Origin: Geomonas oryzisoli
GTDB lineage: Bacteria; Desulfobacterota; Desulfuromonadia; Geobacterales; Geobacteraceae
Assembly: GCF_018986915.1 (NCBI RefSeq)
Contig: NZ_CP076723.1
Coordinates: 2,699,501-2,763,500, forward strand
Direction: 5' to 3'
Length of the DNA stretch: 64,000 nucleotides
Within the stretch, counting starts at the first letter, position 1, and the number at the start of each line of letters is the position of its first letter. The position numbers were made by a program, and so were the translations under genes. The notes under the pieces were generated by a model. That model did not search any database, was not told where the DNA came from, and saw only the letters and a list, made by a program, of their open reading frames with translations. This document shows, in pieces, positions 43,876-52,633 of this stretch.

Positions 43876-44826
43876 TCACCTCCTGGGTATACCGGTTATT
43901 GCATCGATCATGTCAAGTTCGTCGCCGGTCAGATTCCAACCGTCGCAACCGAGATTATCGCTTACCTGCTGTTCGGTCTTCGCGCCAAAGAGTGAACAGG
44001 TGAAGGGTGCCCGATCCAGCACCCAGCGCAGCGCCAACTGTCCTACCCGGCACCCCCGCGCCTGGGCCATATCCTTGAGCCGCGCCACGGCCTGTAGCCT
44101 GCGCTCGAATTCAGCGCCGCGGAACTCGGGCATGCGGCTTCTATGGTCGTCGGTTGCAAACTGAGCTGCCGCGGTGAATTTCCCGGTGAGCAGGCCGTCC
44201 GCAAGGGCTCCCCAGGCGACCAGCGTCACGTTGCGCCTGGAGCATGTTTCCTGCAGTTCGGTAAACGCTTTTCTGTCAAAGACATTCATCTTTACTTGCA
44301 CAGCGCTTATCGGCGCAACTTTGAGTGCAGCTTCCAAATCCTCGCAGGAAAAATTGGAGATCCCGATTGCACCGATTTTACCTTCTTCACGCAAACGTTC
44401 AAGCTCACCGACTGAATCTTCAATAGGAGTTATGCCGTCAGGCTTGTGAATGTAATAGAGAGGAACGTGATCCAGCTTCAGCCGGGCGAGGCTCGTTTCC
44501 AGTGCGGACCTGAGATAGGTAGGAGAAATATCCACCCATATACCCCTTTCTTTGGTCCAGCGCACCCCTCCCTTGGTGGCGATCACCACCTTTTTTCTGC
44601 ACCCTTCCAGCGCCCGGGCCAGCAGTTCCTCTGACTTGCCCAGCCCGTACGCGTCCGCGGTGTCGAAGAAGGTGACCCCGCCCTCGTAGGCAGCACGTAT
44701 CGCCCGCAGTGATTCCGTTTCGTCCACCGCGCCCCAACCGTGCCCTCCGACGGCCCAGCAGCCCATCCCCAGGCGGCTGACCGGGCGGTCGCAGTTCCCC
44801 AGGGGCATGTGTTCCAATAGGCTCAT
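43876..44826 (-). CDS. aldo/keto reductase
   Basis: 316 residues. Catalytic tetrad by motif: Asp and Tyr in FFDTADAYGLGKSEELL, Lys in VVIATKGG, His in LYYIHKPD. A TIM-barrel NADPH reductase follows, with GAIGISNFSCEDLEAAL and SLFGAKTEQQV at the C-terminus. It probably reduces a keto or aldehyde group on a sugar or small precursor; the polysaccharide context makes a keto-sugar plausible. It overlaps the upstream phosphoglycosyl transferase by four bases. Confidence 0.92.
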   Translation of the reverse strand: MSLLEHMPLGNCDRPVSRLGMGCWAVGGHGWGAVDETESLRAIRAAYEGGVTFFDTADAYGLGKSEELLARALEGCRKKVVIATKGGVRWTKERGIWVDISPTYLRSALETSLARLKLDHVPLYYIHKPDGITPIEDSVGELERLREEGKIGAIGISNFSCEDLEAALKVAPISAVQVKMNVFDRKAFTELQETCSRRNVTLVAWGALADGLLTGKFTAAAQFATDDHRSRMPEFRGAEFERRLQAVARLKDMAQARGCRVGQLALRWVLDRAPFTCSLFGAKTEQQVSDNLGCDGWNLTGDELDMIDAITGIPRR

Positions 44827-45491
44827 CGGTGCGCGGCCCTTTTAAGAACGCGCCAAGCTGTCTGCCATAGGATAACGAGGTCGCTACCCAGGCTCCATTC
44901 CTTAACGTACTTCACGCGCAGCGCGTTTTTACGCGGCAGGATGTGCTCCCGAAAGAACCGGTCAGGATCCTCGCTCCCCACCTGGTCATCCAGGTCGGCA
45001 AACTCTATGGAGGCGTAGTCGGTGATGCCGGGGCGCATGCACAGGATGCAGCGCTCCTCACCGCTGTACTGCGAGGTGTACTCGAGCACCTCCGGCCGCG
45101 GGCCGACAAGGCTCATGTCCCCCTTGAGGACGTTCAGGAACTGGGGCAACTCATCCAGCTTCGTCTTGCGCAAAAAGGCACCGACACGGGTCACCCTGGG
45201 GTCGTTAGTCCCGGTGGTGGGGCCGCCCAGGGCCTCGGCATCGAGCACCATACTGCGGAACTTGAGGATCCTGAAGGTGGTCCCGTTCAACCCGGAGCGC
45301 ACCCCTCGGTAGAACACGGGGCCGGGGCTGGAGAGCTTCACCGCGACCGCGGCAGCCAAAAGCAAAGGCCAGAGCACGAGGAGCACCAGCAGAGACAAAA
45401 CGAAGTCTGCGCCCCTCTTCAACATAAGTGCCCAAGTCGGATGGTCTACGGAATCCGAGCAATGTTGTTGTTTTATGAAAGTCATGCTCAC
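44823..45491 (-). CDS. PglC-type phosphoglycosyl transferase (bacterial sugar transferase)
   Basis: 222 residues. One N-terminal re-entrant membrane segment (FVLSLLVLLVLWPLLLAAAVAVKLSSPGPVFY) is followed by FRILKFRSMVLDAE, DPRVTRVGAFLRKTKLDELPQFLNVLKGDMSLVGPRPE, the core of the monotopic family, with the catalytic Asp-Glu in KLDELPQ. It loads the first sugar phosphate onto undecaprenyl phosphate and so starts repeat-unit assembly. It overlaps the aldo/keto reductase by four bases. Confidence 0.95.
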   Translation of the reverse strand: MSMTFIKQQHCSDSVDHPTWALMLKRGADFVLSLLVLLVLWPLLLAAAVAVKLSSPGPVFYRGVRSGLNGTTFRILKFRSMVLDAEALGGPTTGTNDPRVTRVGAFLRKTKLDELPQFLNVLKGDMSLVGPRPEVLEYTSQYSGEERCILCMRPGITDYASIEFADLDDQVGSEDPDRFFREHILPRKNALRVKYVKEWSLGSDLVILWQTAWRVLKRAAHR

Positions 45492-45596
45492 TCCGGATTC
45501 TGAAATAGCAATGCGTCATCCCCCTCACCATCGACATATACCAGCAGGTGAAGGTGGGCTGTACGTGTGCCACACGGTGCTTTCAATATCACGCCT

Positions 45597-46832
45597 TCAG
45601 CCCCTAGCACTTGCCAGGTTTTCGATATAGTCAGCGTATTGCCCATAAATCATGTCAGAACGAAATTGAGATTCATAAAGCTTGCGCGCGTTGGCTCCCA
45701 ACTCACTACGAAGTGCCGAATCAGCTGAGAGCAGCGTGACTATTCGATAAAAAGAAGCGACATCGCCGGGAGGGTAAGAGTATCCGACGCTATATGCATC
45801 GATGAGTGCTTCCATTTCTCCTTGTAAAGAGGAAACAATAGGGATGGCTGCTGAAAAATATTCAAAGGGCTTGTTTGGCATAGCGTTATAATTGCTTTTG
45901 CCGGCCCCAGCCGGCATCATTCCAACATGCGAAATCGACATGAGGTGCAGGATATCTTCCTTATTAATCCACCCCAGCATAGTGACGTTCGGCAACTCAT
46001 TGACCTGCCGACACACTTCGTCGTACTGCTCCCCTGTTCCCGCGAAGACAAAATGAATTCTGGTATTGCGCTCCTGACAAAGACGCTTAGCTGTGCTGAT
46101 GACCGTGTCGAAGTCGTAGGTCTTACCGAAGGTCCCAACGAAGGAAAAGACAACCTTATCATGTGCAAGCTCCGCGTATTTAGAACGCGTAGCGTCAATA
46201 ACAGGGTTGGGCTGGTACCCGATATAGAAAACCCGGTCAGTGCTGCGTTGAGGCCGTCCAGCTATTCTGACTCCCCACTGGAGGCAGCCGCGGGAAACAG
46301 CAACGATGCCATCAGCGTCTGTCAACAGCTCTTTAGTCATTCGGAAGTAACCGTCGAGGACCAAGCGGGCGAAAGTCTTAAACGGTCGTGGAAATTCGTC
46401 CACAATGGTGTCAGGCCACATATCGCGGACATCTATGACAATGGGGATACTTTTCTCTTTTGAAAATCTGACCGCTGCGTGCGCTAAATCAATGATGGGC
46501 ATTGCGCTGACTATGATATCCGGCGCAGGCAATTTTTTAGCGCAGGCGGAAAAACGCTTGGCTAGACGCCGGTGGTGCAGAAAGCGTCTAAATGAAAAGT
46601 TCTTTTTATAGGTTCCTGCATGTAAAAGCCGTTGGTTGAACTGAGCTTTAACCTCAGAGACTGCATCATGGTCAAAAAGAAGTTCCTTCCCCTGATGGTA
46701 GAAAGTGCTGCACCACCATGTTACGTTGTGCCCCCTTTCTTGCAGCACTTCTCCCAAAATCCAGGTTCGCATTTTCCTAGAGTTCGGAACAAGAGGCTGG
46801 TTTTCGCCGTCCTTTATCAGCCAGATGTTCAT
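45597..46832 (-). CDS. glycosyltransferase family 4
   Basis: 411 residues. N-terminal DGENQPLVPNSRKMRTWILGEVLQERGHNVTWW and C-terminal donor domain with FSFVGTFGKTYDFDTVI, FVFAGTGEQYDEV and PNKPFEYFSAAIPIVSSLQGEMEAL. GT-B fold, retaining. It adds one sugar to the lipid-linked repeat unit. It overlaps the methyltransferase gene by four bases and has a 105-base gap to the downstream phosphoglycosyl transferase. Base composition is visibly less GC-rich than in flanking housekeeping genes. Confidence 0.9.
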   Translation of the reverse strand: MNIWLIKDGENQPLVPNSRKMRTWILGEVLQERGHNVTWWCSTFYHQGKELLFDHDAVSEVKAQFNQRLLHAGTYKKNFSFRRFLHHRRLAKRFSACAKKLPAPDIIVSAMPIIDLAHAAVRFSKEKSIPIVIDVRDMWPDTIVDEFPRPFKTFARLVLDGYFRMTKELLTDADGIVAVSRGCLQWGVRIAGRPQRSTDRVFYIGYQPNPVIDATRSKYAELAHDKVVFSFVGTFGKTYDFDTVISTAKRLCQERNTRIHFVFAGTGEQYDEVCRQVNELPNVTMLGWINKEDILHLMSISHVGMMPAGAGKSNYNAMPNKPFEYFSAAIPIVSSLQGEMEALIDAYSVGYSYPPGDVASFYRIVTLLSADSALRSELGANARKLYESQFRSDMIYGQYADYIENLASARG

Positions 46833-47611
46833 TTCGCCACTTTCGGATCAGAGAGAGTAAAGATCATCTGCCATGCCATCAGCTGGACATAGGGGATTTT
46901 CAGCAAGACATCATCGACGGCTTCGAGTGTAGAGAGGATAGGCTTAAAGATAGGAGTATTGCGAAAAGGGACCGCAGCAATGGAAGCGAGATGAAAATAA
47001 TCTACCTTTACCGTCCCGAAATACTTCTTTGCCTTGCGCAGATCCCGCAGGGTCAGGATATGCTCGGCCTCCCATGCCGTGCGAAGATGGGGCGTCATCT
47101 TGCGATAAAGAGAAATGATAGGGTTGTACCCCAAAGCCTCACCACAGATGATGAGCCCACCCGGTTTCAGAACCCTTGCCAGTTCGGGGTAGGCATTATC
47201 CAGATCCAGGTGGTGCAAAACTCCACTGCAAAGGATGACGTCGAAGGTATTATCCGGAAATTGCAGTTCTTCGGCATCCATAACCGAAAAGTTAGTCCGG
47301 TCAGCAACCCCGGCCTTTTTGGCCTCTGCTTCTGCCGTCTTCACAGACTCGTCGCTTATGTCTATACCATAGACAATGCCGCCCTTTTGTGCCATCTGTA
47401 ACGACATTGCACCTAACCCACAACAGTAATCCAGAACGGTCTTACCTTTCACACTGCGCTCGATAAGCCCGTCTATGTACTCAGTGCTCTTTCTCTGAAT
47501 CGCATAGTATTTCTTGTTGGAATATTTCTTGAGGAAAGATTCCTCGTCCATACAGGACCTGTCTTCCTCTCGCATGTTGTGGAATTGCATTTCCTGCTCT
47601 TTCCTGTTCAT
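46829..47611 (-). CDS. SAM-dependent methyltransferase, class I
   Basis: 260 residues, GAGGAGCTAAC upstream of the ATG. SAM motif I is VLDYCCGLGAMSLQMA, then GIDISDESV, FSVMDAEELQFPDNTFDVILCSGVLHHLDL and VLKPGGLIICGEALG. It is a UbiE/Methyltransf_11-like enzyme that probably methylates a sugar hydroxyl, an amino group, or an intermediate in the pathway. It lies between the KamA-like and GT4 genes. Confidence 0.91.
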   Translation of the reverse strand: MNRKEQEMQFHNMREEDRSCMDEESFLKKYSNKKYYAIQRKSTEYIDGLIERSVKGKTVLDYCCGLGAMSLQMAQKGGIVYGIDISDESVKTAEAEAKKAGVADRTNFSVMDAEELQFPDNTFDVILCSGVLHHLDLDNAYPELARVLKPGGLIICGEALGYNPIISLYRKMTPHLRTAWEAEHILTLRDLRKAKKYFGTVKVDYFHLASIAAVPFRNTPIFKPILSTLEAVDDVLLKIPYVQLMAWQMIFTLSDPKVAK

Positions 47612-47659
47612 GTTAGCTCCTCAAGATTTGGGAATTTGTCTTATGTCGCCAATTGGCGG

Positions 47660-48736
47660 TTAGCACGCATCGTCGTACCAGACCCTCAAATATCCCCGCT
47701 CATCCACTTCAGCTGTTGCGGGTAACTGCCAAGACCCGTTCCACATCCGTCGCTCATCGTAGCGATAATTGCTTTGAAGCAAAATCTTGTTGTCCTTCTT
47801 TTCAACGACCACTCCCTCGTAGAACGTGATCTTGCCGATGTCTGACATAGCAGCGAACATTGGCTTTGCTCTTCCTGAAATTTTACCGCTGCAGACCAAC
47901 TCCTTGACAAGTTGAAGTCCCCGCGTAACGCTGGTCCGCAAGTGATGAATGCCAACCATGGGAATACAGTGGAAGAGATAATGAGACTCTATGTTGTTCT
48001 GTCTCATCTTGTTGTAAAGTTCCACCAGCGTCTCAATGTTGTCGTTTACTCCCTTTAGGAGGACATTCTGGGAATAAACTTTAACGCCACAGTCAGAGAT
48101 CCTTTTGAAGGCAGCCTCCACCTCGGGGAAAAACTCCACAGGGTGGTTGATCTGTGTGGCCAGCTCAAATCTCAGCGAAGGCTTGTTGCTGAAAAGATTC
48201 TGAACGCTTTGGTCGATTCTTGCCGGATCCTGCCCCGGTATTCTAGAGGCGATGCGGGCAATCTTAATATTTGGAGCATACTCGATGAGCGCGTTGAGCA
48301 GAACTTCTAACCGTTGCGGGAAGATGAGGGGGTCCCCCCCGGTAATCAGCACCTCGTTGAGGATATCCCTGTTGCTGGGATGCCCGCAGTATTTCGCCAC
48401 TTCAATCAATTGCTTTTCGGACAGGGTGTGCTTCGCATAATTACTTCTGAGACAATAGCGGCAATGGGCAAGACAGACCAAGGTCGGTTCGATGACGAGC
48501 GTCTTCCGATACAACCGCTCCAACCCGGGGAGGATGCACTCCTCATTGTGAACTTCTACCCCAGCCTCATAGTGCTTCAGGCTGTGCTCATTTGCTACGG
48601 CCCCCTCCTCCTCTGACTTGCAGTACTGTAGTGCGAGGCCGAGGTACGCACGTGATTCCGGCCCTTCAGACGATTTTAGGTCTGAGAGTCTTTCACGAAG
48701 AAAAGGTGTTATTTTTTCGGGCAACAACTGGCTCAT
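47660..48736 (-). CDS. KamA-family radical SAM protein (amino-acid 2,3-aminomutase-like)
   Basis: 358 residues. The radical SAM motif CLAHCRYC is at ~112-119 (PTLVCLAHCRYCLRSNYAKHTLSE), then EVLITGGDPLIF. The PLP-lysine region reads PMFAAMSDIGKITFYEG; the lysine of the GGGGK motif of lysine 2,3-aminomutase is present as DIGK. Two residues that bind the lysine side chain in clostridial lysine 2,3-aminomutase (Asp293 in CDLS, Asp330 in VVDAP) are replaced here (CIPM; the second by Ala in my alignment). It is therefore unlikely to act on lysine. The most economical reading is an aminomutase for another amino acid supplying a beta-amino acid to the glycan. Confidence 0.85.
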   Translation of the reverse strand: MSQLLPEKITPFLRERLSDLKSSEGPESRAYLGLALQYCKSEEEGAVANEHSLKHYEAGVEVHNEECILPGLERLYRKTLVIEPTLVCLAHCRYCLRSNYAKHTLSEKQLIEVAKYCGHPSNRDILNEVLITGGDPLIFPQRLEVLLNALIEYAPNIKIARIASRIPGQDPARIDQSVQNLFSNKPSLRFELATQINHPVEFFPEVEAAFKRISDCGVKVYSQNVLLKGVNDNIETLVELYNKMRQNNIESHYLFHCIPMVGIHHLRTSVTRGLQLVKELVCSGKISGRAKPMFAAMSDIGKITFYEGVVVEKKDNKILLQSNYRYDERRMWNGSWQLPATAEVDERGYLRVWYDDAC

Positions 48737-48765
48737 GAATTCCCCCTTTAGATAGCATGGCCTCT

Positions 48766-49629
48766 CTAACGCAGAAACCTTGCAGGGTTTCCGACGTAGA
48801 CACCTGGATCCGATAAGTCCTCCACTACGACCGCCCCCTGTCCGATGGTGACGTCGTCATGTACCGTGACATTTTCTCGGATGCATGCGTTCGGCGCGAT
48901 TGTTACATTGTCACCGAGCACAACATTGAAAGCAATGACGGAACCTGCTGTGACCATGCATTTGCTGCCTATGTAACTTCCGCCTCCAATATGTACAAGA
49001 TCGTCGAGCTTGGTATTGGCACAAACGGTCGTATCCTCGACGATAGCACGCTCTATCGTAGTGTTCGACCCGATCCATACCTGGTCGCCCACGATCACCC
49101 GCCCCAGTTGAGGAGGATGAAAAGGAACACCATCCTCGTCATCGATGAAGCCCCACCCCTCGCTACCTACCACAGCTCCGTCCTTTATCACGCATTGCTT
49201 CCCTATTGTTGCCGGACCATTGATTACGACGTTGCTGAGAATCTTGGTATTGTCTCCTATTTCCACATCGGGACCGATAACGGACAAGGCGCCGACCATG
49301 ACGTTGCGACCTATCCTGGCTTTGTCGGAAACTACAGCGGAAGGATGTACGGTATTCATGGTAAGAGTGGAAAAAAACTCTCTTAGGACGTTGCCCATGT
49401 CCAGTTCGGGGCGGTCAGTGACGATGTATGCATGGCATGGCGATCTTTCCTCTGGGGTAGAGGTCAAAAGCAGGATGTTTGCGGGGTTGGCGACATTGCG
49501 CGCCGGCCCCGATTGGTAAATCCTTAGGGAACGGGGCCCCTCCAAGATAAAATCCGTCCCAACCAGGTCCCTGTTTAGGAACCCCGCTATCTCAGAGGCC
49601 CAAACTTCAAACTTTTTCAGTTCGTACAT
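48766..49629 (-). CDS. LpxD-like acyltransferase paralog lacking the catalytic His
   Basis: 287 residues. The N-terminal domain ~1-90 is of the LpxD type (LTSTPEERSPCHAYIVTDRPELDMGNVLREFF). Left-handed beta-helix hexapeptides occupy ~95-287 (HPSAVVSDKARIGRNVMVGALSVIGPDVEIGDN onward). LpxD has QIAHNVQIG with a catalytic His; the equivalent here is HIGGGSYIG, so the His is absent. It may bind substrate or act through another residue. The downstream gene order places it immediately before kamA-like and after its better-conserved paralog. Confidence 0.88.
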   Translation of the reverse strand: MYELKKFEVWASEIAGFLNRDLVGTDFILEGPRSLRIYQSGPARNVANPANILLLTSTPEERSPCHAYIVTDRPELDMGNVLREFFSTLTMNTVHPSAVVSDKARIGRNVMVGALSVIGPDVEIGDNTKILSNVVINGPATIGKQCVIKDGAVVGSEGWGFIDDEDGVPFHPPQLGRVIVGDQVWIGSNTTIERAIVEDTTVCANTKLDDLVHIGGGSYIGSKCMVTAGSVIAFNVVLGDNVTIAPNACIRENVTVHDDVTIGQGAVVVEDLSDPGVYVGNPARFLR

Positions 49630-49657
49630 TGGTCATCTCCTTTTGATAAGTGCCAGA

Positions 49658-50542
49658 TTAAGGATGAATCTGACGGGAAGGCACACCTGCTACTGTCGCG
49701 CCGTCCTGGACATCCTTAAGAACCACGCTCCCCAACCCAACGACTGCTCGGTCACCCACTATTACCTTTTGCTTAACCACGCTATTAGGTGCAATCCAGC
49801 ACCGTTCCCCAATCACAGCACAGCCGCATATCACCACATTGGCCATCACCAACGTATTCCTACCAATGGTGACGTTGTGTCCTACCTGTACTAGATCGTC
49901 AATCTTGCTCCCTTGCCGTATCAGGGTAGCCCCGAGCGAGGCGATTTCGACACTGGAGCACGCTCCAATCCAGACGTCGTCCTCGATTACAATCCTGCCA
50001 AGATGCGGAAAGTGTAAAGGACTTCCGTCGTCATCATATTCAAAGCCGAAGCCCTGTGCCCCGATCACGCTATTGGACTTAATTCTGCAGCGCTTGCCGA
50101 GGCTGACATTACCTTCTATAACCACTCCGGAACCGATTTCACAGCCTTCACCGATCTCGACTCCTCCCTCTATCCTGGTGTAGGCACCGACAATGACATC
50201 GCTGCCAATGCGAGCATCGGGAGAGACGAGTGCGGTCGGATGAATCCCTACGGTCTTGCGAGGCAAAAAGAACTTGGTTAGAACCTTGATGAAATCCAAA
50301 CGCGGATTGTCCGAAACAATATGCGAACCAGACAGATGTGGCGCAGTTTCTTGGTCGCAAATGATCAAAGCAGGGTTCCCCTTGACGACCGCGGCTATTC
50401 TCTCAGGCGTCAGACTGCGCACCCACACCAGGTCTCCCCCCCCACACTCTTTCAAATCAGCAGGTTTCACTACCGGAACATCTGCTCCGTGCAAAGGCTT
50501 GCCGAGAAACCCGGCGATGTCAGCTGCAAATAGATCCCGCAT
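49658..50542 (-). CDS. LpxD-like N-acyltransferase
   Basis: 294 residues from ATG 50542 (AGAGGGG upstream). The N-terminal LpxD-type domain contains LVWVRSLTPERIAAVVKGNPALIICD, followed by a hexapeptide beta-helix (HPTALVSPDARIGSDVIVGAYTRI; IDDLVQVGHNVTIGRN). The HN of VGHNVTIG matches the catalytic His of LpxD. LpxD moves an acyl group from acyl-ACP to UDP-3-acyl-glucosamine; here the genomic context suggests transfer of another acyl or aminoacyl group to a sugar amine. 17 bases separate it from the ligase gene. Confidence 0.9.
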   Translation of the reverse strand: MRDLFAADIAGFLGKPLHGADVPVVKPADLKECGGGDLVWVRSLTPERIAAVVKGNPALIICDQETAPHLSGSHIVSDNPRLDFIKVLTKFFLPRKTVGIHPTALVSPDARIGSDVIVGAYTRIEGGVEIGEGCEIGSGVVIEGNVSLGKRCRIKSNSVIGAQGFGFEYDDDGSPLHFPHLGRIVIEDDVWIGACSSVEIASLGATLIRQGSKIDDLVQVGHNVTIGRNTLVMANVVICGCAVIGERCWIAPNSVVKQKVIVGDRAVVGLGSVVLKDVQDGATVAGVPSRQIHP

Positions 50543-50559
50543 TCGCGTCCCCTCTTTTG

Positions 50560-51888
50560 TCAATAAGCCTTTCTCACCCTCTTGGTTTTCCCTTCCGATC
50601 GTGGGAACATCCCATATTCCAACAGTTCCACTGCAGGCGTAAAATTGAGCTCTGATGCACACAACTCTGTTAGCATCTCCATAAGTCCGGGGAATTCATC
50701 CTTGGTCACCGTCTGCCCTGCTTCAACACGAAGCACCGGCCTTTCATAGGGAGGCGGTGTCGTAAGGACCAGCTCATACTCCCCGCTGAAACAGGCGTGG
50801 CGATCAGACAGGATTTTGCCGACTGAACTGGGGTAAACGTTGATCCCACGCACGGTAATCATGTCATCAACACGGTCTACCACCTTGAATCTAAGAGAGT
50901 TCCGCCCGCAATCACACCTGGAAGTTGACAACACTTCGATCAGGTCACCGGTTTTGTAACGGAGTAGAGGCTGTGCCTCACGAGTGAGGTTAGTCAGAAC
51001 CATCTCGCCAATCTGGCCTGCAACAACAGGCAGCTTGATTCCACTATCGGGATTTATCAGTTCCAAATGGATTATCCCCTGGCCATGGAAATGAAGCCCT
51101 GCTTGATGTTCACATTCGGATCCGAAAATGCTCAGCACATCCGACATTCCGTAGTTGGCATCCATGGGTTCAAGCCCCCAAGTGCTTCGTATTTTTTCTC
51201 TGATTTCCGGATTCTGCAGTCCCCCTTCCCCCCCCAGGAAGGCCTTTTTGAGTCCGAGATCCTTTGGTGTGATTCCGAAATCCTCCTTCAGTAAAAGCTC
51301 AAGCCGTGACAGGTATGACGGAGTGCAGGAGATGCCCGTGGGCTTTATTCTTCTAATGGTTTCTATCAGTTTATGTGAGTGGCCTACACCAAAGGGAACA
51401 ACCATGGCGCCGACTCCCTCAAGGCTCAAATGGTCAGTGACCCCTCCCGCCCACATACAATAACTTAGGCAGTGAACAACGGTATCGTTGGGAGTCAACC
51501 CGGCGCATCTAAAGGCACGGATTCCTGCTGTCAAAGTAGATTGGACGTCCTTTTCCGTCATTGCAATGAAGACGGATCGCCCGGAAGAACCGGAAGTGAC
51601 ATGGACCCGCCGCAGATTTTCCTGCATTTGTGGAGCATTGGCCAACCGGCCAAAGGGTGGAAAGTCTGCCTGCTCCTTTAAGACATCTTCCTTTGAGGTG
51701 AACGGAAGCTCGCCAAAGTTTTTCATCTCCAACACATCGGAAGTGGCGAGGCCAACTGCTTTCCATTTTTCGTTGTAAAAATCACTACAGTCGGCGATGT
51801 ACTTCAGTTGTTTGCCCAAGAGGGGAAAGTCAACCTTTTCAGAGCATTCCTCATACGTAAGTGTTTCAATGGCTTCAAGCACGTTCAA
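50560..51888 (-). CDS. PaaK/CapK-like AMP-dependent ligase
   Basis: 442 residues. ATP loop HVTSGSSGRSVFIAMTEKD at ~95-113, then MDANYGMSDVLSIFGSECEHQ (adenylation A5-type) and YKTGDLIEVL followed by CDCGR, the phenylacetate-CoA-ligase-family zinc or cysteine motif. It forms an acyl adenylate, usually passing it to CoA. PaaK relatives in polysaccharide loci (CapK) are thought to activate acyl substituents. It lies between the PIG-L deacetylase and the two LpxD-like genes. Confidence 0.91.
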   Translation of the reverse strand: MNVLEAIETLTYEECSEKVDFPLLGKQLKYIADCSDFYNEKWKAVGLATSDVLEMKNFGELPFTSKEDVLKEQADFPPFGRLANAPQMQENLRRVHVTSGSSGRSVFIAMTEKDVQSTLTAGIRAFRCAGLTPNDTVVHCLSYCMWAGGVTDHLSLEGVGAMVVPFGVGHSHKLIETIRRIKPTGISCTPSYLSRLELLLKEDFGITPKDLGLKKAFLGGEGGLQNPEIREKIRSTWGLEPMDANYGMSDVLSIFGSECEHQAGLHFHGQGIIHLELINPDSGIKLPVVAGQIGEMVLTNLTREAQPLLRYKTGDLIEVLSTSRCDCGRNSLRFKVVDRVDDMITVRGINVYPSSVGKILSDRHACFSGEYELVLTTPPPYERPVLRVEAGQTVTKDEFPGLMEMLTELCASELNFTPAVELLEYGMFPRSEGKTKRVRKAY

Positions 51889-51926
51889 AAATCACCTCCA
51901 ATGATATCCACTACAGAGGGGCATCG

Positions 51927-52565
51927 TCACATGATCCAGCGAAGGACCTCGAATGTCTCTGCATACTTGACACCTACCTGGGTTCCCCTCGTGATGGCCA
52001 GTGATCTGAGGAACTCTTCACTAGAATAGAACCTTTGATTCTGTGACCTGTAGCATGCCAGGGCAGCTATTTTTGTTTTGAGATGATCCTCAGTCAGCGT
52101 GACGAAACAAGTCGTATTGAAAGACAGGTTGTTCCACGGGACCTCATATCCCAGAATCGTCGACGAGAGTTTGAACGCCCTCAGCCCTTCGCTCGCGATA
52201 GTGCCATGATCCTGGTGCAAGTCCTGTGACGACGGGAGGAAGACCAGATCGGGCCGAATATCTTTTCCCAGCTTTACCATGCTGTCTAAAATTTCTTGCC
52301 GGTCCCGGGGGAAGCAACGGACCTCGAAGCCTAGATTGAATACATTTGCTGCGGGAATCTTTAAGAGGCTGGTGGCTTCTCCCAATTCACGTGCCAAGGT
52401 TCCAGAAGGGCATCCCGGTGGAAGAGATTTCTCGCAATCGGAGAAGGCTGCGTAAAAAACCTCCTTCTGTTCATCTATGAACCGGGTAAGAGTTCCACCA
52501 CAGCCAAACTCACCGTCATCGGTGTGCGGAGCAAGGACAAGAATACGTTTAAAGGACCTGATCAT
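51927..52565 (-). CDS. PIG-L/LmbE family N-deacetylase
   Basis: 212 residues. Metal-binding motif VLAPHTDDGEFGCGGTL (PHxDDxE) at ~12-20 and HQDHGTIASEG (HxxH) mid-protein, both in the PIG-L pattern. These zinc enzymes remove an acetyl group from N-acetyl sugars. Deacetylating an amino sugar would expose the amine for the adjacent acyltransferases. The start follows directly on from a 68-base gap after the GT4 gene. Confidence 0.92.
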   Translation of the reverse strand: MIRSFKRILVLAPHTDDGEFGCGGTLTRFIDEQKEVFYAAFSDCEKSLPPGCPSGTLARELGEATSLLKIPAANVFNLGFEVRCFPRDRQEILDSMVKLGKDIRPDLVFLPSSQDLHQDHGTIASEGLRAFKLSSTILGYEVPWNNLSFNTTCFVTLTEDHLKTKIAALACYRSQNQRFYSSEEFLRSLAITRGTQVGVKYAETFEVLRWIM

Positions 52566-52633
52566 GAAAATGCACCCTTTCTGAAGGTTCTCCAGCTTCG
52601 TGACAGGTACATGGCACCGTCACTCAGCCAGCT

